The notes beneath the pieces are model-generated. The model worked only from the letters and a program-made list of their open reading frames with translations. It had not been told where the DNA came from and made no database searches. A stretch of 48,964 bases of DNA from Oceanospirillum multiglobuliferum (GTDB lineage: Bacteria; Pseudomonadota; Gammaproteobacteria; Pseudomonadales; Halomonadaceae). Shown piece after piece: positions 8,185-17,748 of this stretch. The translations under genes were made by a program, and so were the position numbers. The stretch covers positions 1 to 48,964 of the forward strand of contig NZ_FUXG01000024.1 in the NCBI RefSeq assembly GCF_900167095.1, written 5' to 3'. How positions within the stretch are numbered: position 1 is the first letter of the stretch; the number at the start of each line of letters is the position of its first letter.

Positions 8185-8847
8185 TTAAACCAGTGTTTCA
8201 GATAGTTTTCGACCGCGCTCAGTAATATACCAACGCACTCCCCAGCCACCATTAACTCGACCCGCTAAACCTTTACCTACAAGTACAGATAAACTTTTTT
8301 GTAGATCTGTTTCATCAAATTCAGTTTCTTTGCTTAAACCATGTAGCGCACGGTAAATATGGCGTCCACTGGCCAAGCTTTTTAATACCGCAGTCGAGGA
8401 AACATCTAAGCTATCAAGCTCTAAGTTTGACACCTCTAACGTATCGTCACGCTCAGTTTCTGTTTCCAGTAGCGGTACGATGGCATCCTGCAGTTGCTTT
8501 AGCTGTAAACGTAACTCTTCTGTAGAGGTTTTAGCACTTTCTGCTGCCAGCATTGTACGGTCTACTGTATTGGTTACCACAACACGAGAACCGATGGCTG
8601 CAATTAAACAAATCCCTGTATAAATCAGCATCTTAGATGAATCAGATTGGCTTAAAACAACAATGTTGCTGCCAACCATATCCAAAACAACGGGCACTAA
8701 GAAAGATGCCCCAACACCAACAACAAGACAGCGCGCAATTGCGGCCGTGTCTTTATTGTTTTGATTCAGCAGGTAGTAGTTGATTAAACCACCAAAAACA
8801 CCTGCTAGCAGCATTACCACAGTTAGAATAACGACGTGTGCGACCAT
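8185..8847 (-). CDS. Three-helix membrane protein with coiled coil and C-terminal winged helix (YLATT-like)
   Basis: 220 residues with three membrane helices: ~4-26 including AGVFGGLINYYLL, ~40-62, and ~70-92. A charged helical stretch (~100-128) and a linker lead to a winged-helix-like domain (~150-220: DETDLQKSLSVLVGKGLAGRV ... WYITERGRKLSETL). The N-terminal GGLINYYLL pattern resembles the YEATS-like-associating three-TM domain that Aravind and colleagues described next to signalling and conflict proteins; I make that match from memory. The winged helix faces the cytoplasm, so it could be a membrane-tethered regulator. It is first in a probable operon with the VWA and amidotransferase genes. 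Confidence 0.7.
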   Translation of the reverse strand: MVAHVVILTVVMLLAGVFGGLINYYLLNQNNKDTAAIARCLVVGVGASFLVPVVLDMVGSNIVVLSQSDSSKMLIYTGICLIAAIGSRVVVTNTVDRTMLAAESAKTSTEELRLQLKQLQDAIVPLLETETERDDTLEVSNLELDSLDVSSTAVLKSLASGRHIYRALHGLSKETEFDETDLQKSLSVLVGKGLAGRVNGGWGVRWYITERGRKLSETLV

Positions 8848-9061
8848 GTTTATTTCCAGATCCTATTTTCCGAAGCCTTCCAGTATCCCGAAAACTTATT
8901 TCCCCTATATATCTAGCAAATAGCAGTAAATCGTTAGAAGTAACAGGGAGTTAAAGCTCAGGCCCTACCATACTCATTGATTGAATGGCGTTATTGTGTG
9001 CCAGATGGGTTACACAAACAATGCGCAATAGAAAAAAACCAGCGATTACTACTGAGTTCAA

Positions 9062-9436
9062 CTACAGATGTGGCTCTGTACGTGCCGGAACTGGCTCAGC
9101 ATCCTCTTGAACCTGCTTTCGAGCATAAAACCAATACAGCAACATCAGCACATAACCTCCTGCCATTGCTAATAGTAATGGTTTTCCTGCCCTTGCCCAT
9201 GACTCAAGGTCTAGAGTGAGCGCTTCAAAAAAACTGATGATAATAGCAGGTGCCATCGGCCCAGCATTCCCTTGCACATACCAAGGTACTGCCATGATGA
9301 CAAAAGCAGTCACTCGCAGCCAGCTCCGTAGAAACAAAGGCCAAGATAGAGTGATTCGTAAGGTTACGCCTAATACAATAATTGCTGCCAGCGCATAAAA
9401 GCTCCAGCCCCAAACTTGATAGTCTTCAAACGTCAT
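9062..9436 (-). CDS. Small membrane protein of unknown function
   Basis: 124 residues with three hydrophobic helices (~10-30, ~36-54, ~88-108) and a charged C-terminal tail. ATG 9436 has GGAAA six bases upstream. I do not recognise the family. It stands alone, with 214 bp before the next minus-strand gene and a divergent promoter region shared with the oligopeptidase gene at 9565. The helical segment GPMAPAIIISFFEALTLDLE suggests a re-entrant or amphipathic stretch. The overlapping plus-strand frames lack family features. Confidence 0.6.
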   Translation of the reverse strand: MTFEDYQVWGWSFYALAAIIVLGVTLRITLSWPLFLRSWLRVTAFVIMAVPWYVQGNAGPMAPAIIISFFEALTLDLESWARAGKPLLLAMAGGYVLMLLYWFYARKQVQEDAEPVPARTEPHL

Positions 9437-9564
9437 ATTGCTTTCCGTTTAATATCTCTCGTGTTCCGTTTAACATAGCGCGTCTATTAAGTTAACTGAC
9501 TGAACCAAAAAATATTTTCAGTTGATGCACCCATTACGCTCTCTTTCGTCATAAGCAGCCTATT

Positions 9565-11643
9565 ATGTCTCAAGCTTTAACAAATAACGACCACCCCAAC
9601 TTTTTAAACCGAACACTTGTACCTGAGCAGGATAAATGGCTTGAGAAAAAATCGACTAAAACGCTCAATTTTTTAAAGTCGCAGAATGCGCGCGCAGATC
9701 AGTGGCTTAATAGCAGTGTTCAGAATGACTTATTTCAAGAGATCAAACATCGTACGCCTTTAAACAACGACAGCTACCCTTCTGATTTAGAGCATTTTAG
9801 CTACTTTGTACGCACCAGTGAAACACTAAACTATCCTCAGTTTTGGCGCTACCCAATTGGTAAACCAGAGCAAGCAACCTGTTACCTTGATCAAAACCAC
9901 TTGGCTGAAGGTGAAGACTATTTTGACTTAGGGGATATTGCCATTTCCCCTGATGAAAGTTTGCTGGCCATGAGTGTTGATACAGAGGGTGATGAACAGT
10001 ATCAGCTCAAAATAATCGATCTCAACACACAGCAATGGTTGGCGCTTCCAGAACTACCGCCTCTTGCATCGGACTTACTTTGGAGCGAAGACCAAGACCT
10101 GCTCATTTGTTACCCTTTGGATGACACCCAACGTCCTTGGCAAGTTTTGGTGCTCAATATTCAGACTCAAACACAACAAGTGATCTTTACCGAACCTGAT
10201 GGGCGCTTCTGGCTGGGCTGTAGCAAAAGTCGAGATCGAAAAACTTTATTTATCGAAAGTTTGAGCAAGCAAAGCACAGAGTATTACTTTTTGCCCGCAG
10301 ACCAACCTTACGCAACACCTACGCTGGTTTGCCCAAGAGTAGAGCAACATGAATACCATGTTGATAGTCTTGGTGAACAACTTTTTATCCGTAGTAATCT
10401 TCGCTCACCTTACTTTGCTTTATTTAAAATTGATAAATCTGTAATGCCTTGCACTATAGAGTTATTTAACCAGCAAGCAGAACAGCTCTACCCGCAGAGC
10501 ATCACCTATGGCAGCCTAACATTTGAAGGTTTTGAGCTATTTGAGCAACACCTGCTTATTCTCAGTCGTGAGCATCAAATGGGGCAACAGCAATTCAGTG
10601 TTCACAAACTGAGCGGCACCTTACAGCATGAGTTTGTTGCCCCCTTTCCTTTAGCCTCTATTAATTTATCAGACAATCCAAAAAGCTGTAGCCAGCAAGT
10701 ACGCCTAGAGCTTGAGTCCTTTACACAGCCCGCTGCGCTATACAGCTATGATCTAAACCTAAAGAAACTGAACTGTTTAAAACAGATTCCACTGAATAAC
10801 ACAGATTTGAGCCAGTTTGACTGCCAGCGCATTCTGCTACCTAGCTGGGACGGCAGTGCAATCCCTGTAAGCTTAATAGGGCAACGTGATCTGCTTGGGT
10901 CTGCAATTAATCATCAACAACCAGCACCTATACTACTCTATACCTACGGTGCTTATGGTGATGCGCTTGACCCTTGGTTTTCTGCGAGTCGGCTGAGCTT
11001 GCTTGAGCGCGGCATTATTTTTGCCATTGCACATATTCGAGGCGGGAGCGACTGTGGTGAAGATTGGTACAAACAGGGGCGCCTAGGCTACAAAGAAAAC
11101 AGTATTCGAGACTTACAACACTGCATTACAGGGCTTATTGCTTTAGGCATCACAAACTCAGAACAACTCGTTTTACAAGGTGGGAGTGCCGCAGGCATTG
11201 TACTTGGCGCTATGTACAATCGTATTCCAGAACAGTTAAAAGGCATTGTTGCTGAAGTACCGTTTGTCGATGTACTACGTAGCATGTCAAGGCCAGAGCT
11301 TCCGCTCACCCTAACCGAATATGAGGAGTGGGGTAATCCTGAACAAGCAGAGGCATACTGGCGTATTCAGCATTGGAGTCCGCTGGACAATCTCAAACCT
11401 CAGCTACATCAAGATTCAAAAAACAATCCAGAGCTATGGATTGAGGCAGGCCTTAACGACCCTAGAGTACAGTACTGGGAGCCAACCAAATGGGCATACC
11501 GCCTATTGAACCAGCAGGTCGAGAATTTGCATCTACGCACCCGTATGGACTCTGGTCACGCAGGTGGCTCTGGCCGAGATCAAAGCTATAAAGAGATCGC
11601 AGAGGTGCAAACCGTTATTTTGCAGATGCTAAATAAGGCTTAG
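9565..11643 (+). CDS. ptrB: Oligopeptidase B (S9A prolyl oligopeptidase family serine peptidase)
   Basis: 692 residues, close to E. coli protease II (686). The N-terminal ~410 residues form the seven-bladed beta-propeller and the rest the alpha/beta-hydrolase. Catalytic triad in order: Ser in LQGGSAAGIVLG, Asp in GLNDPRVQYWEP, His in DSGHAGGSGRD. The segments TYGAYGDALDPWFSASRLSLLERG and HIRGGSDCGEDWY are family blocks, and PFVDVLRSMSRPELPLTLTEYEEWGNP is diagnostic for oligopeptidase B, which cleaves short peptides after basic residues in the cytoplasm. No signal peptide is present, in agreement. The serine motif GGSAAG differs from the more common GGSAGG; the catalytic residues are kept. It is transcribed alone. 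Confidence 0.9.
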   Translation: MSQALTNNDHPNFLNRTLVPEQDKWLEKKSTKTLNFLKSQNARADQWLNSSVQNDLFQEIKHRTPLNNDSYPSDLEHFSYFVRTSETLNYPQFWRYPIGKPEQATCYLDQNHLAEGEDYFDLGDIAISPDESLLAMSVDTEGDEQYQLKIIDLNTQQWLALPELPPLASDLLWSEDQDLLICYPLDDTQRPWQVLVLNIQTQTQQVIFTEPDGRFWLGCSKSRDRKTLFIESLSKQSTEYYFLPADQPYATPTLVCPRVEQHEYHVDSLGEQLFIRSNLRSPYFALFKIDKSVMPCTIELFNQQAEQLYPQSITYGSLTFEGFELFEQHLLILSREHQMGQQQFSVHKLSGTLQHEFVAPFPLASINLSDNPKSCSQQVRLELESFTQPAALYSYDLNLKKLNCLKQIPLNNTDLSQFDCQRILLPSWDGSAIPVSLIGQRDLLGSAINHQQPAPILLYTYGAYGDALDPWFSASRLSLLERGIIFAIAHIRGGSDCGEDWYKQGRLGYKENSIRDLQHCITGLIALGITNSEQLVLQGGSAAGIVLGAMYNRIPEQLKGIVAEVPFVDVLRSMSRPELPLTLTEYEEWGNPEQAEAYWRIQHWSPLDNLKPQLHQDSKNNPELWIEAGLNDPRVQYWEPTKWAYRLLNQQVENLHLRTRMDSGHAGGSGRDQSYKEIAEVQTVILQMLNKA

Positions 11644-11799
11644 GGATATTTGGGTTAAGGCTGGATAAATTATTCAGCATTTTAAAAATGACTCACTATT
11701 GTTTTTTTGTTCAGAAATAAACAAGCGCCTCAAATCAGTGTTAAAATTGAAACAGTGCGCTTGGTTTTAAGCAGACAAAGATAAGGTTTATGGCATTAT

Positions 11800-12501
11800 A
11801 TGAGCAACAGTCCATCTCTATCACCGCAATTAGAAGCCCAAATCAAACTGCTAATTGACGAAAGTATTGCGCAGTTTAAAGACGAGCTTATTGCTTATAT
11901 AGACAACAAATATCAAGAGAGCGCCTCAAAAGCACCTGCTCAAGAAGAAGTTGTTGAGCCGCTCACGCTTAACATGGTGATGCTGCAAATTGCAGCAATT
12001 TTCGAGAAATTCAGCCATTATGACGAGATATACCGTACATACGGTATTGAAGCAGATACATTCCAGGATGAGTGTAATGATGCTATCGACATGATGAAGT
12101 TTCAGATTGAGCAATTTGAATCCCAGTTAAGAGAGTTCCAAAATCGCTTATTGATCGAAGAAAGCGGTGGAGACTCTGCGATAAAGCATGACAATGATAT
12201 TTCACAAGAGTTTAAGTCATTCTCAAAAGAAGTGCAGGAAACGCTAAGCCAATTTGACCAGTATTTCGATGCCCAATCTCAGTTGCTGGATGAGATCCCC
12301 GTACAAGTGGATGAGCTTAAAGCGGAGCTGAAGGGCCTACAAGAGCAGCTGTCGGGCAAACAGTCAAAAAGTGAGAGTTTGATTAAACTTCAAGAAACTA
12401 AACAAGAGTTGCTAAGTAAAATCAAACGTGCAGTTGCAAGCCTGAACGAACAATTACCGCTAGTCGTTGATAAACAAATTGCTAAGAGAAACCCTGATTA
12501 A
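11800..12501 (+). CDS. Cytoplasmic coiled-coil protein, unknown function
   Basis: 233 residues, highly charged and mostly helical. Heptad-like stretches run about 10-35 and 95-225, the latter rich in Glu, Gln and Lys. There is no signal peptide or membrane helix. The middle block LTLNMVMLQIAAIFEKFSHYDEIYRTYG looks conserved-like but I cannot assign it to a family. ATG 11800 has only a weak, distant AAGG. It ends convergently 34 bases from the glutathione transferase. A structural or scaffold role is possible, but nothing in the sequence proves one. Confidence 0.65.
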   Translation: MSNSPSLSPQLEAQIKLLIDESIAQFKDELIAYIDNKYQESASKAPAQEEVVEPLTLNMVMLQIAAIFEKFSHYDEIYRTYGIEADTFQDECNDAIDMMKFQIEQFESQLREFQNRLLIEESGGDSAIKHDNDISQEFKSFSKEVQETLSQFDQYFDAQSQLLDEIPVQVDELKAELKGLQEQLSGKQSKSESLIKLQETKQELLSKIKRAVASLNEQLPLVVDKQIAKRNPD

Positions 12502-12535
12502 ATCTCAAAGGTCGTTCGAGCTTAACTTTTTAAGC

Positions 12536-13192
12536 CTATAAACAAAACACCTGTCCTTTTTCGTCCTCTTGCCAAGACTGGTAAGAGGTCATCACTTTTT
12601 TAAACTCTCGGCTTTCCAGCCATTGATTTAACCAACTCTGTAATCGAGGGTAAGGCGCTGCGTTAAACCACTGCCGATCAACATGAGCAAATTGGCGTAC
12701 AAAGGGCATTATGCCAATATCAGCCAAGCTGATATTGGCTCCAAGCAAGTAGGGTTGCTTGCTTAGAAGACTTTCAAGTTGCTGTAAAAACAATTCCCCT
12801 TGTTCACGATAATAAGCTTGGCTTTGTTCTGGGTAGCGATCTGCATATTTATAGCGATCTAACCAGTATTTAAAGCTTTGGTCGTTTTCGTCCATCAGTT
12901 TCTGGCTGCTATCCGGCTGCACTTGCAGCAGTCCTTTTGGATCGTACTGCTCTAGCGCCCATTGCATAATATCTCGGCTTTCTTCAAGCACGCTCTGCCC
13001 ATGCCTCAACTGCCCTGCCGATAATTGCAATACAGGCACAGTACCTTTGGGACTGAGTGCCAACATAGCGACAGGTTTGTTTTTTAGCACAATCTCGCGT
13101 AGCTCAACCTTCTGCTCAGCAAAGATTAAAGCTAAGCGGGCGCGCATGGCGTAGGGGCAACGACGAAAGGAATATAAGATGGGTAGGGACAT
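12536..13192 (-). CDS. Glutathione S-transferase family protein
   Basis: 218 residues from ATG 13192 (MSLPILYSFRRCPYAMRARL); an upstream start at 13219 would add nine residues lacking family similarity. The N-terminal thioredoxin-like domain holds CPYAMRAR and the cis-proline block SPKGTVPVL, followed by VLEESRDIMQW, the E-S pair that binds the glutathione gamma-glutamate. The helical C-terminal domain includes LLGANISLADIGIMPFVRQF, the usual N-capping motif. A cysteine in the active-site position suggests an omega- or beta-like enzyme with thiol transfer activity rather than classic conjugation. It is a single gene and its substrate is unknown. Confidence 0.85.
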   Translation of the reverse strand: MSLPILYSFRRCPYAMRARLALIFAEQKVELREIVLKNKPVAMLALSPKGTVPVLQLSAGQLRHGQSVLEESRDIMQWALEQYDPKGLLQVQPDSSQKLMDENDQSFKYWLDRYKYADRYPEQSQAYYREQGELFLQQLESLLSKQPYLLGANISLADIGIMPFVRQFAHVDRQWFNAAPYPRLQSWLNQWLESREFKKVMTSYQSWQEDEKGQVFCL

Positions 13193-13343
13193 GGCTTGCC
13201 GCTTAAATCCAAAGAACATTGACTTTATCAGTTATTAACGTACTTGATATTTTGAATATCGGAGATGTTCCTCTTCATACTACCAGACTGAACTTTAAAT
13301 AACTTTCTAGTTTCTGCCAAAAACTTCTGTAGTCTTAAATAAG

Positions 13344-13375
13344 AAAACCCCGATGATTTTCATCACCGGGGTTTT
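13344..13375 (-). terminator. Rho-independent terminator of the EF-G 2 gene
   Basis: AAAACCCCG (13344-13352) pairs with CGGGGTTTT (13367-13375), with a smaller inner stem. On the minus strand the stem ends in TTTTC just after the fusA-like gene, about 30 bases past its stop. The A-run on the other side makes it potentially bidirectional. Confidence 0.85.
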
Positions 13376-13403
13376 AAGTCAAGCCGTACGAACAGTTAAA
13401 AAA

Positions 13404-15494
13404 TTACTTTTTAGCTGCGTTACGCTCTTTAACTTCTGCGATAACCTTCTCAGCAACGCTGTTAGGGCAAGGCAGGTAGTGAGAGAACTCCATAGAGAAC
13501 TGACCACGACCAGAAGTAATAGTACGTAGGTGACCGATATAACCAAACATTTCAGATAGTGGAACGTCTGCTTTAATACGGATGCCCATTGCGCCTGGCT
13601 CTTGATCTTTGATCATGCCGCGACGACGGTTCAAGTCACCAATTACGTCACCTACGTTGTCCTCTGGAGAGAACACGTCAACTTTCATGATAGGCTCAAT
13701 CAGTTGTGGTTTCGCTTTAGGAATAGACTGACGGAATGCACCTTTAGCTGCAATTTCGAACGCAATCGCAGAAGAGTCAACCGCGTGGAAAGAACCGTCA
13801 TACAGTTCAACTTCAAGGTCTAGAACAGGGAAGCCTGCTAAAGTACCTTCGTCCATCATAGACTTGAAGCCTTTCTCAACTGCTGGCCAGAATTCTTTTG
13901 GTACGTTACCGCCTACAACTGTTGACAGGAACTTGAAGCCAGAGCCTGGCTCACCTGGACGGATGCGGTAGTCAATCTTACCGAACTGACCAGAACCACC
14001 AGACTGTTTCTTGTGCGTGTAGCTGTCTTCAACCGCTGCCGTGATAGTTTCACGGTAAGCTACTTGAGGAGCACCTACTACTAGATCAATACCGAAAGTA
14101 CGCTTCAGAATGTCTACTTTAATATCTAGGTGTAGCTCACCCATACCTTTCAGAATGGTTTCGCCAGAATCGATATCAGTTTCTACTTGGAATGATGGAT
14201 CTTCAGCGATCATCTTACCTAGTGCAACACCCAGTTTCTCAGAAGAACCTTTGTCTTTAGGTGCTACAGCGATAGAGATTACTGGATCTGGGAAGATCAT
14301 TGGCTCAAGTGTACATTCGTGCTTAACATCACACAGGGTGTGACCAGTACGTACGTTCTTCATACCAACAACCGCGATGATGTCACCTGCTTGTGCAGAA
14401 TCGATCTCGTTACGGTCGTTAGCATGCATCTCAACCATACGGCCAATACGCTCAGTTTTACCTGTCGCAGAGTTCAGTACGGTGTCACCCTTAGCCAGTT
14501 TACCTGAGTAGATACGGATGAACGTCAGAGCACCGAAACGGTCGTCCATGATCTTGAACGCCAACGCGCGGAATGGCTCGTCAACCGATACAACAGCTAC
14601 TTCACCAGTCTCTTCACCAGTCTCTGGGTTAGTCAGAGGCTGTGGATCAACTTCTGTTGGAGATGGCAGGTAATCAACAACCGCATCCAGAATTAACTGC
14701 ATACCTTTGTTTTTGAACGCAGAACCACAGAATGTTGGGAAGAATGCTAGGTCACGCGTACCTTTACGGATACAACGCTTCAGATCTTCAATAGAAGGAA
14801 TTTCACCTTCCATGTAAGCTTCCATCAGATCATCGTCTTGCTCAACAGCAGTCTCGATCAGTTGCTCGTGGTATTTCTCAACCAGATCAACCATATCTTC
14901 TGGAACTTCTTTAACTTCGTAGTTTTCTGGTTGGCCAGACTCATCCCAAACGTAAGCTTGTTTGGTCAGAACGTCTACAACACCTTTGAACTGGTCTTCG
15001 ATACCGATTGGCAAAGTCATTACCAATGGATTTGCGCCCAGAACCTTCTTAACTTGACCTACAACGCGATAGAAGTCAGCACCAGTACGATCCAATTTGT
15101 TAACAAAGATCAAACGTGCAACTTCAGAGTCGTTCGCATAACGCCAGTTAGTTTCAGACTGAGGCTCTACACCACCTGAGCCACAGAATACACCGATACC
15201 ACCGTCTAGTACTTTCAAAGAACGGTATACTTCGATAGTGAAGTCAACGTGACCCGGAGTATCAATAACGTTGAAGCGGTGACCTTTCCAGAAGCAAGTG
15301 GTTGCCGCTGACTGAATGGTAATACCACGTTCAGCTTCTTGATCCATGAAGTCCATAGTGGACTCGCCTTCGTGTACTTCACCCAGCTTATGGATTTTAC
15401 CAGTTAGTTTTAGGATACGTTCAGTAGTTGTGGTTTTACCCGCATCTACGTGAGCGAAAATACCGATGTTTCTATAAAGAGATAAGTTTGACAT
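13404..15494 (-). CDS. fusA: Elongation factor G, second copy type (EF-G 2)
   Basis: A full 696-residue translational GTPase. G domain: P-loop AHVDAGKTT at ~14-22, switch region [18 protein letters not shown] and NKLD. Domains II-V follow, including the domain IV block [19 protein letters not shown] and the end [23 protein letters not shown]. It drives ribosome translocation or recycling in the cytoplasm. It stands alone rather than in an rpsL-rpsG-fusA-tuf operon, and its wording (for example [24 protein letters not shown]) matches the second EF-G found in Vibrio and Shewanella relatives. Another fusA copy is therefore expected elsewhere. Division of labour between copies is not visible here. 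Confidence 0.95.
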   Translation of the reverse strand: MSNLSLYRNIGIFAHVDAGKTTTTERILKLTGKIHKLGEVHEGESTMDFMDQEAERGITIQSAATTCFWKGHRFNVIDTPGHVDFTIEVYRSLKVLDGGIGVFCGSGGVEPQSETNWRYANDSEVARLIFVNKLDRTGADFYRVVGQVKKVLGANPLVMTLPIGIEDQFKGVVDVLTKQAYVWDESGQPENYEVKEVPEDMVDLVEKYHEQLIETAVEQDDDLMEAYMEGEIPSIEDLKRCIRKGTRDLAFFPTFCGSAFKNKGMQLILDAVVDYLPSPTEVDPQPLTNPETGEETGEVAVVSVDEPFRALAFKIMDDRFGALTFIRIYSGKLAKGDTVLNSATGKTERIGRMVEMHANDRNEIDSAQAGDIIAVVGMKNVRTGHTLCDVKHECTLEPMIFPDPVISIAVAPKDKGSSEKLGVALGKMIAEDPSFQVETDIDSGETILKGMGELHLDIKVDILKRTFGIDLVVGAPQVAYRETITAAVEDSYTHKKQSGGSGQFGKIDYRIRPGEPGSGFKFLSTVVGGNVPKEFWPAVEKGFKSMMDEGTLAGFPVLDLEVELYDGSFHAVDSSAIAFEIAAKGAFRQSIPKAKPQLIEPIMKVDVFSPEDNVGDVIGDLNRRRGMIKDQEPGAMGIRIKADVPLSEMFGYIGHLRTITSGRGQFSMEFSHYLPCPNSVAEKVIAEVKERNAAKK

Positions 15495-15710
15495 TATTCT
15501 ACGCTACATTCAGTCAGAGTGAAATTTGCGCGCAAGTATACAAGATAACTAAACCTTTTTTGTAGACCTTTACGCATAAATTATGAAATATGTTTGATCA
15601 GACAGGATTTTTTGGCTTTATTTACTGATCTGCTGTCTATGATAGCCGCTTTCGGCATTAAATTGAGTATACTACACAAGGTTTGTACCGATTAATTGAT
15701 CAGGTAAATT

Positions 15711-15938
15711 ATGAGTATTCAAGAAATAGCAGTATCCAACAGTCAAAAAAAGAAGCTACAGCAGGCAATTAGCAACGAAGCAGTGCTGATGACTGACGAC
15801 AATGGCGACCTAGTTGTGCAAGTTGCTGCTTACGAAGATTTCAAGGCGAACCTACGCAAAGAGCCTAAAGCACCTATAGAGGTCATCGTTGGTGAAGAGG
15901 CTTTAGATCTTGACGCAGAATTCTGGGTGTTCAGCTAA
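15711..15938 (+). CDS. Small conserved-looking acidic protein, unknown function
   Basis: 75 residues, soluble and acidic towards the C-terminus, ending LDLDAEFWVFS. ATG 15711 is preceded by a TATACT-like -10 box near 15668 and followed by a strong terminator at 15964-16000, so it is a monocistronic unit of convincing layout. I do not recognise a domain. The divergent neighbour is EF-G 2, with a 216-bp shared upstream region. Confidence 0.65.
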   Translation: MSIQEIAVSNSQKKKLQQAISNEAVLMTDDNGDLVVQVAAYEDFKANLRKEPKAPIEVIVGEEALDLDAEFWVFS

Positions 15939-15963
15939 TTTTATAATTTAGCGCCAAGCCACT

Positions 15964-16000
15964 AAAAGCCGCCTTTGCAGCAACTGTAAAGGCGGCTTTT
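15964..16000 (+). terminator. Strong rho-independent terminator
   Basis: AAAAGCCGCCTTT (15964-15976) pairs perfectly with AAAGGCGGCTTTT (15988-16000), followed by ATTTT. It ends the 75-residue gene and may also stop transcription of the cyd operon coming the other way. Confidence 0.9.
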
Positions 16001-16051
16001 ATTTTAGTTATCAGATCCTGAACACCGCAACAGATGTCTTAAACAAAGTAC

Positions 16052-16330
16052 TTAGTGTGAAAGATACTGAATCAAGCCGTAAGCGATCACCAACCAAGCA
16101 ATAACTGGGTGGAACATAACCCTCCAAAGCGTTGCCTTAGGCTCAAAGCCAACACCATGAATAAAACCTGCGCTGACCGCCCACATAAATAGGGTGAATA
16201 GACCGTGATCCACTTCGTGAATCGATTCAGCAATCAGTCGTGGATATGCCGTCAGCACAACGCTGATGGCGATGGCGCTGATCAGGGACAGCGCCTGAGT
16301 CCAGCCGGACTTGGGATAGGGAATGTTCAT
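16052..16330 (-). CDS. ybgE: Cyd operon protein YbgE
   Basis: 92 residues with three predicted membrane helices (~14-32, ~42-60, ~70-88), matching the small YbgE protein that accompanies cydABX. FMWAVSAGFIHGVGFEP and the C-terminal WLVIAYGLI segments fit the family. Its biochemical role in cytochrome bd assembly or function is not settled. It is last in the operon, 77 bp after cydX with a hairpin between. Base composition changes inside this gene: 16261-16320 (the 5' part) is about 65% GC by hand count, while 16081-16200 is about 47-48%. This marks a likely recombination junction. Confidence 0.85.
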   Translation of the reverse strand: MNIPYPKSGWTQALSLISAIAISVVLTAYPRLIAESIHEVDHGLFTLFMWAVSAGFIHGVGFEPKATLWRVMFHPVIAWLVIAYGLIQYLSH

Positions 16331-16362
16331 TATCGGGGTTCCGGTATTGCTATTTTAAAACC

Positions 16363-16396
16363 GGCCAGCTTCCAGCTGTATGGGTGAGAGCTGGCC
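16363..16396 (-). terminator. Hairpin between cydX and ybgE
   Basis: GGCCAGCT (16363-16370) and AGCTGGCC (16389-16396) form an 8-bp GC-rich stem; on the minus strand it is followed by GGTTTTAAAA. It is a weak or partial terminator that could lower ybgE expression or protect the upstream mRNA end. Confidence 0.6.
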
Positions 16397-16407
16397 TGTA
16401 AGGATGA

Positions 16408-16527
16408 TCAGCCTTGTGGCTGATCGTTATCCAGATCAAACGCCGGGTCGGATTCCAGCCACATCGCATTGATGATGCCGAAAGAGATCGCCAGTAATAC
16501 ACCTAAAATCCAGGCAAAGTACCACAT
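16408..16527 (-). CDS. cydX: Cytochrome bd oxidase small subunit CydX
   Basis: A 39-residue single-helix protein beginning MWYFAWILGVLLAISFGIIN and ending in an acidic tail with DPAFDLDNDQ. The W-Y-F-x-W start and the Glu/Asp after the helix (WLESD) are family marks. CydX sits at the CydA surface and stabilises the haem d/b595 site. ATG at 16527 follows CAAGGAGAAAAG by a short spacer. It lies 81 bp after the cydB stop, in the usual place. Confidence 0.93.
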   Translation of the reverse strand: MWYFAWILGVLLAISFGIINAMWLESDPAFDLDNDQPQG

Positions 16528-16608
16528 AGTCTTTTCTCCTTGGGAGCTGCCGGATCGTTCCGGCTGCTCTCAGTTATAACAATAAAAGCGGTTCACAGGC
16601 TTCCGGGC

Positions 16609-17748
16609 TTAGTAGGCCAGCGGATTGCCTTCAATCTGTTTGCTGGTCACCCGACCCCACATCACCTTATAGGTCCACAGGGTGTAGAGCAGAATAATCG
16701 GCACAAAGATCATGGCGGCAATAAACATCACGTTCAGGGTCAGATGACTGGATGCCGCATCCCACAGGGTCAGACTGCTGTTCGGATTTGACAGGGATGG
16801 CAGTACAAAGGGGAACAGGGAGAAAGCCGCCGTGCAGATGATCGCTGTCATGGTGATACTGTGGGTCGCAAAAGCCAGACCGGAGCGACGGGCTTTTACC
16901 AGCAGCAGGGTCAGCAGACCGGTGATAAAGGCGGTGATCGGCGCTGCGATCATCCAGCTGTAGGTCTGGTAGTTGGCCAGCCAGCCGTTATCCACCACGC
17001 TCACCTGTTTGTTTAGTGGGTTCGGCAGCGCATCTTTAGCGGGCATCATATCGATATGCAGGCCCGGCATGCCGTTCAGCAGTACAAGGCCGCCGGCAGC
17101 AAAAGCGATCAGCATAATGACCAGCATAATAAGACCCGCTTTACCGGCCCGATCTGCCACTGGCTGATCGGCGCGCATCTGTAGCCAGATGGCTCCGTGG
17201 GCAGCGAGCATACTCAGGCTAACCACACCGCAGATCAGCGCAAAGGGATGGAACAGATCAAAGAAACTGCCGGTGTAGTGCGGGCGCAGGAAGTCATCCA
17301 GATAGAAATCCACACCCAACAGCAGGTTGCCAAAGGCAACACCGAAGACCAGCGCCGGAACCGCACCACTGATAAACAGTCCCCAGTCCCAGGTGCTGCG
17401 CCAGCGCGGATCCGCGATCTTGCTGCGGTAATCAAAGCCCACCGGACGGAAGAAAAGCGCAAACAGCACCAGCATCATGGCAAAGTAGAAGCTGGAAAAG
17501 GCAACGGCGTAGACCGCAGGCCAGGCGGCAAACAGTGCGCCACCGGCAGTAATAAACCAGACCTGATTGCCATCCCAGTGTGGGCCAACGGTGTTGATGA
17601 TGATGCGGCGTTCGGCATCATTTTTACCGAGGAAGGGCAGCAGAATACCGGCACCCATATCGAAACCGTCAGTGATCATAAAGCCGACCAGCAGAACGCC
17701 AACCAGCACCCACCAGACCAGTTTCAGAGTTTCATAATCCAGAATCAT
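16609..17748 (-). CDS. cydB: Cytochrome bd ubiquinol oxidase subunit II
   Basis: 379 residues with about eight to nine membrane helices. The start [17 protein letters not shown] and the block [21 protein letters not shown] ... [27 protein letters not shown] are characteristic. CydB is the structural partner of the haem-bearing CydA in the inner membrane. The ATG overlaps the cydA stop by four bases, so the two are translationally coupled. Codon use is GC-rich compared with genes on both sides of the operon. Confidence 0.96.
   Translation of the reverse strand: MILDYETLKLVWWVLVGVLLVGFMITDGFDMGAGILLPFLGKNDAERRIIINTVGPHWDGNQVWFITAGGALFAAWPAVYAVAFSSFYFAMMLVLFALFFRPVGFDYRSKIADPRWRSTWDWGLFISGAVPALVFGVAFGNLLLGVDFYLDDFLRPHYTGSFFDLFHPFALICGVVSLSMLAAHGAIWLQMRADQPVADRAGKAGLIMLVIMLIAFAAGGLVLLNGMPGLHIDMMPAKDALPNPLNKQVSVVDNGWLANYQTYSWMIAAPITAFITGLLTLLLVKARRSGLAFATHSITMTAIICTAAFSLFPFVLPSLSNPNSSLTLWDAASSHLTLNVMFIAAMIFVPIILLYTLWTYKVMWGRVTSKQIEGNPLAY

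Noticed and set aside
9216-9398. Plus-strand frames opposite the small membrane protein at 9062-9436
   Set aside because: The minus frame has a ribosome site and coherent helices; the plus frames do not.
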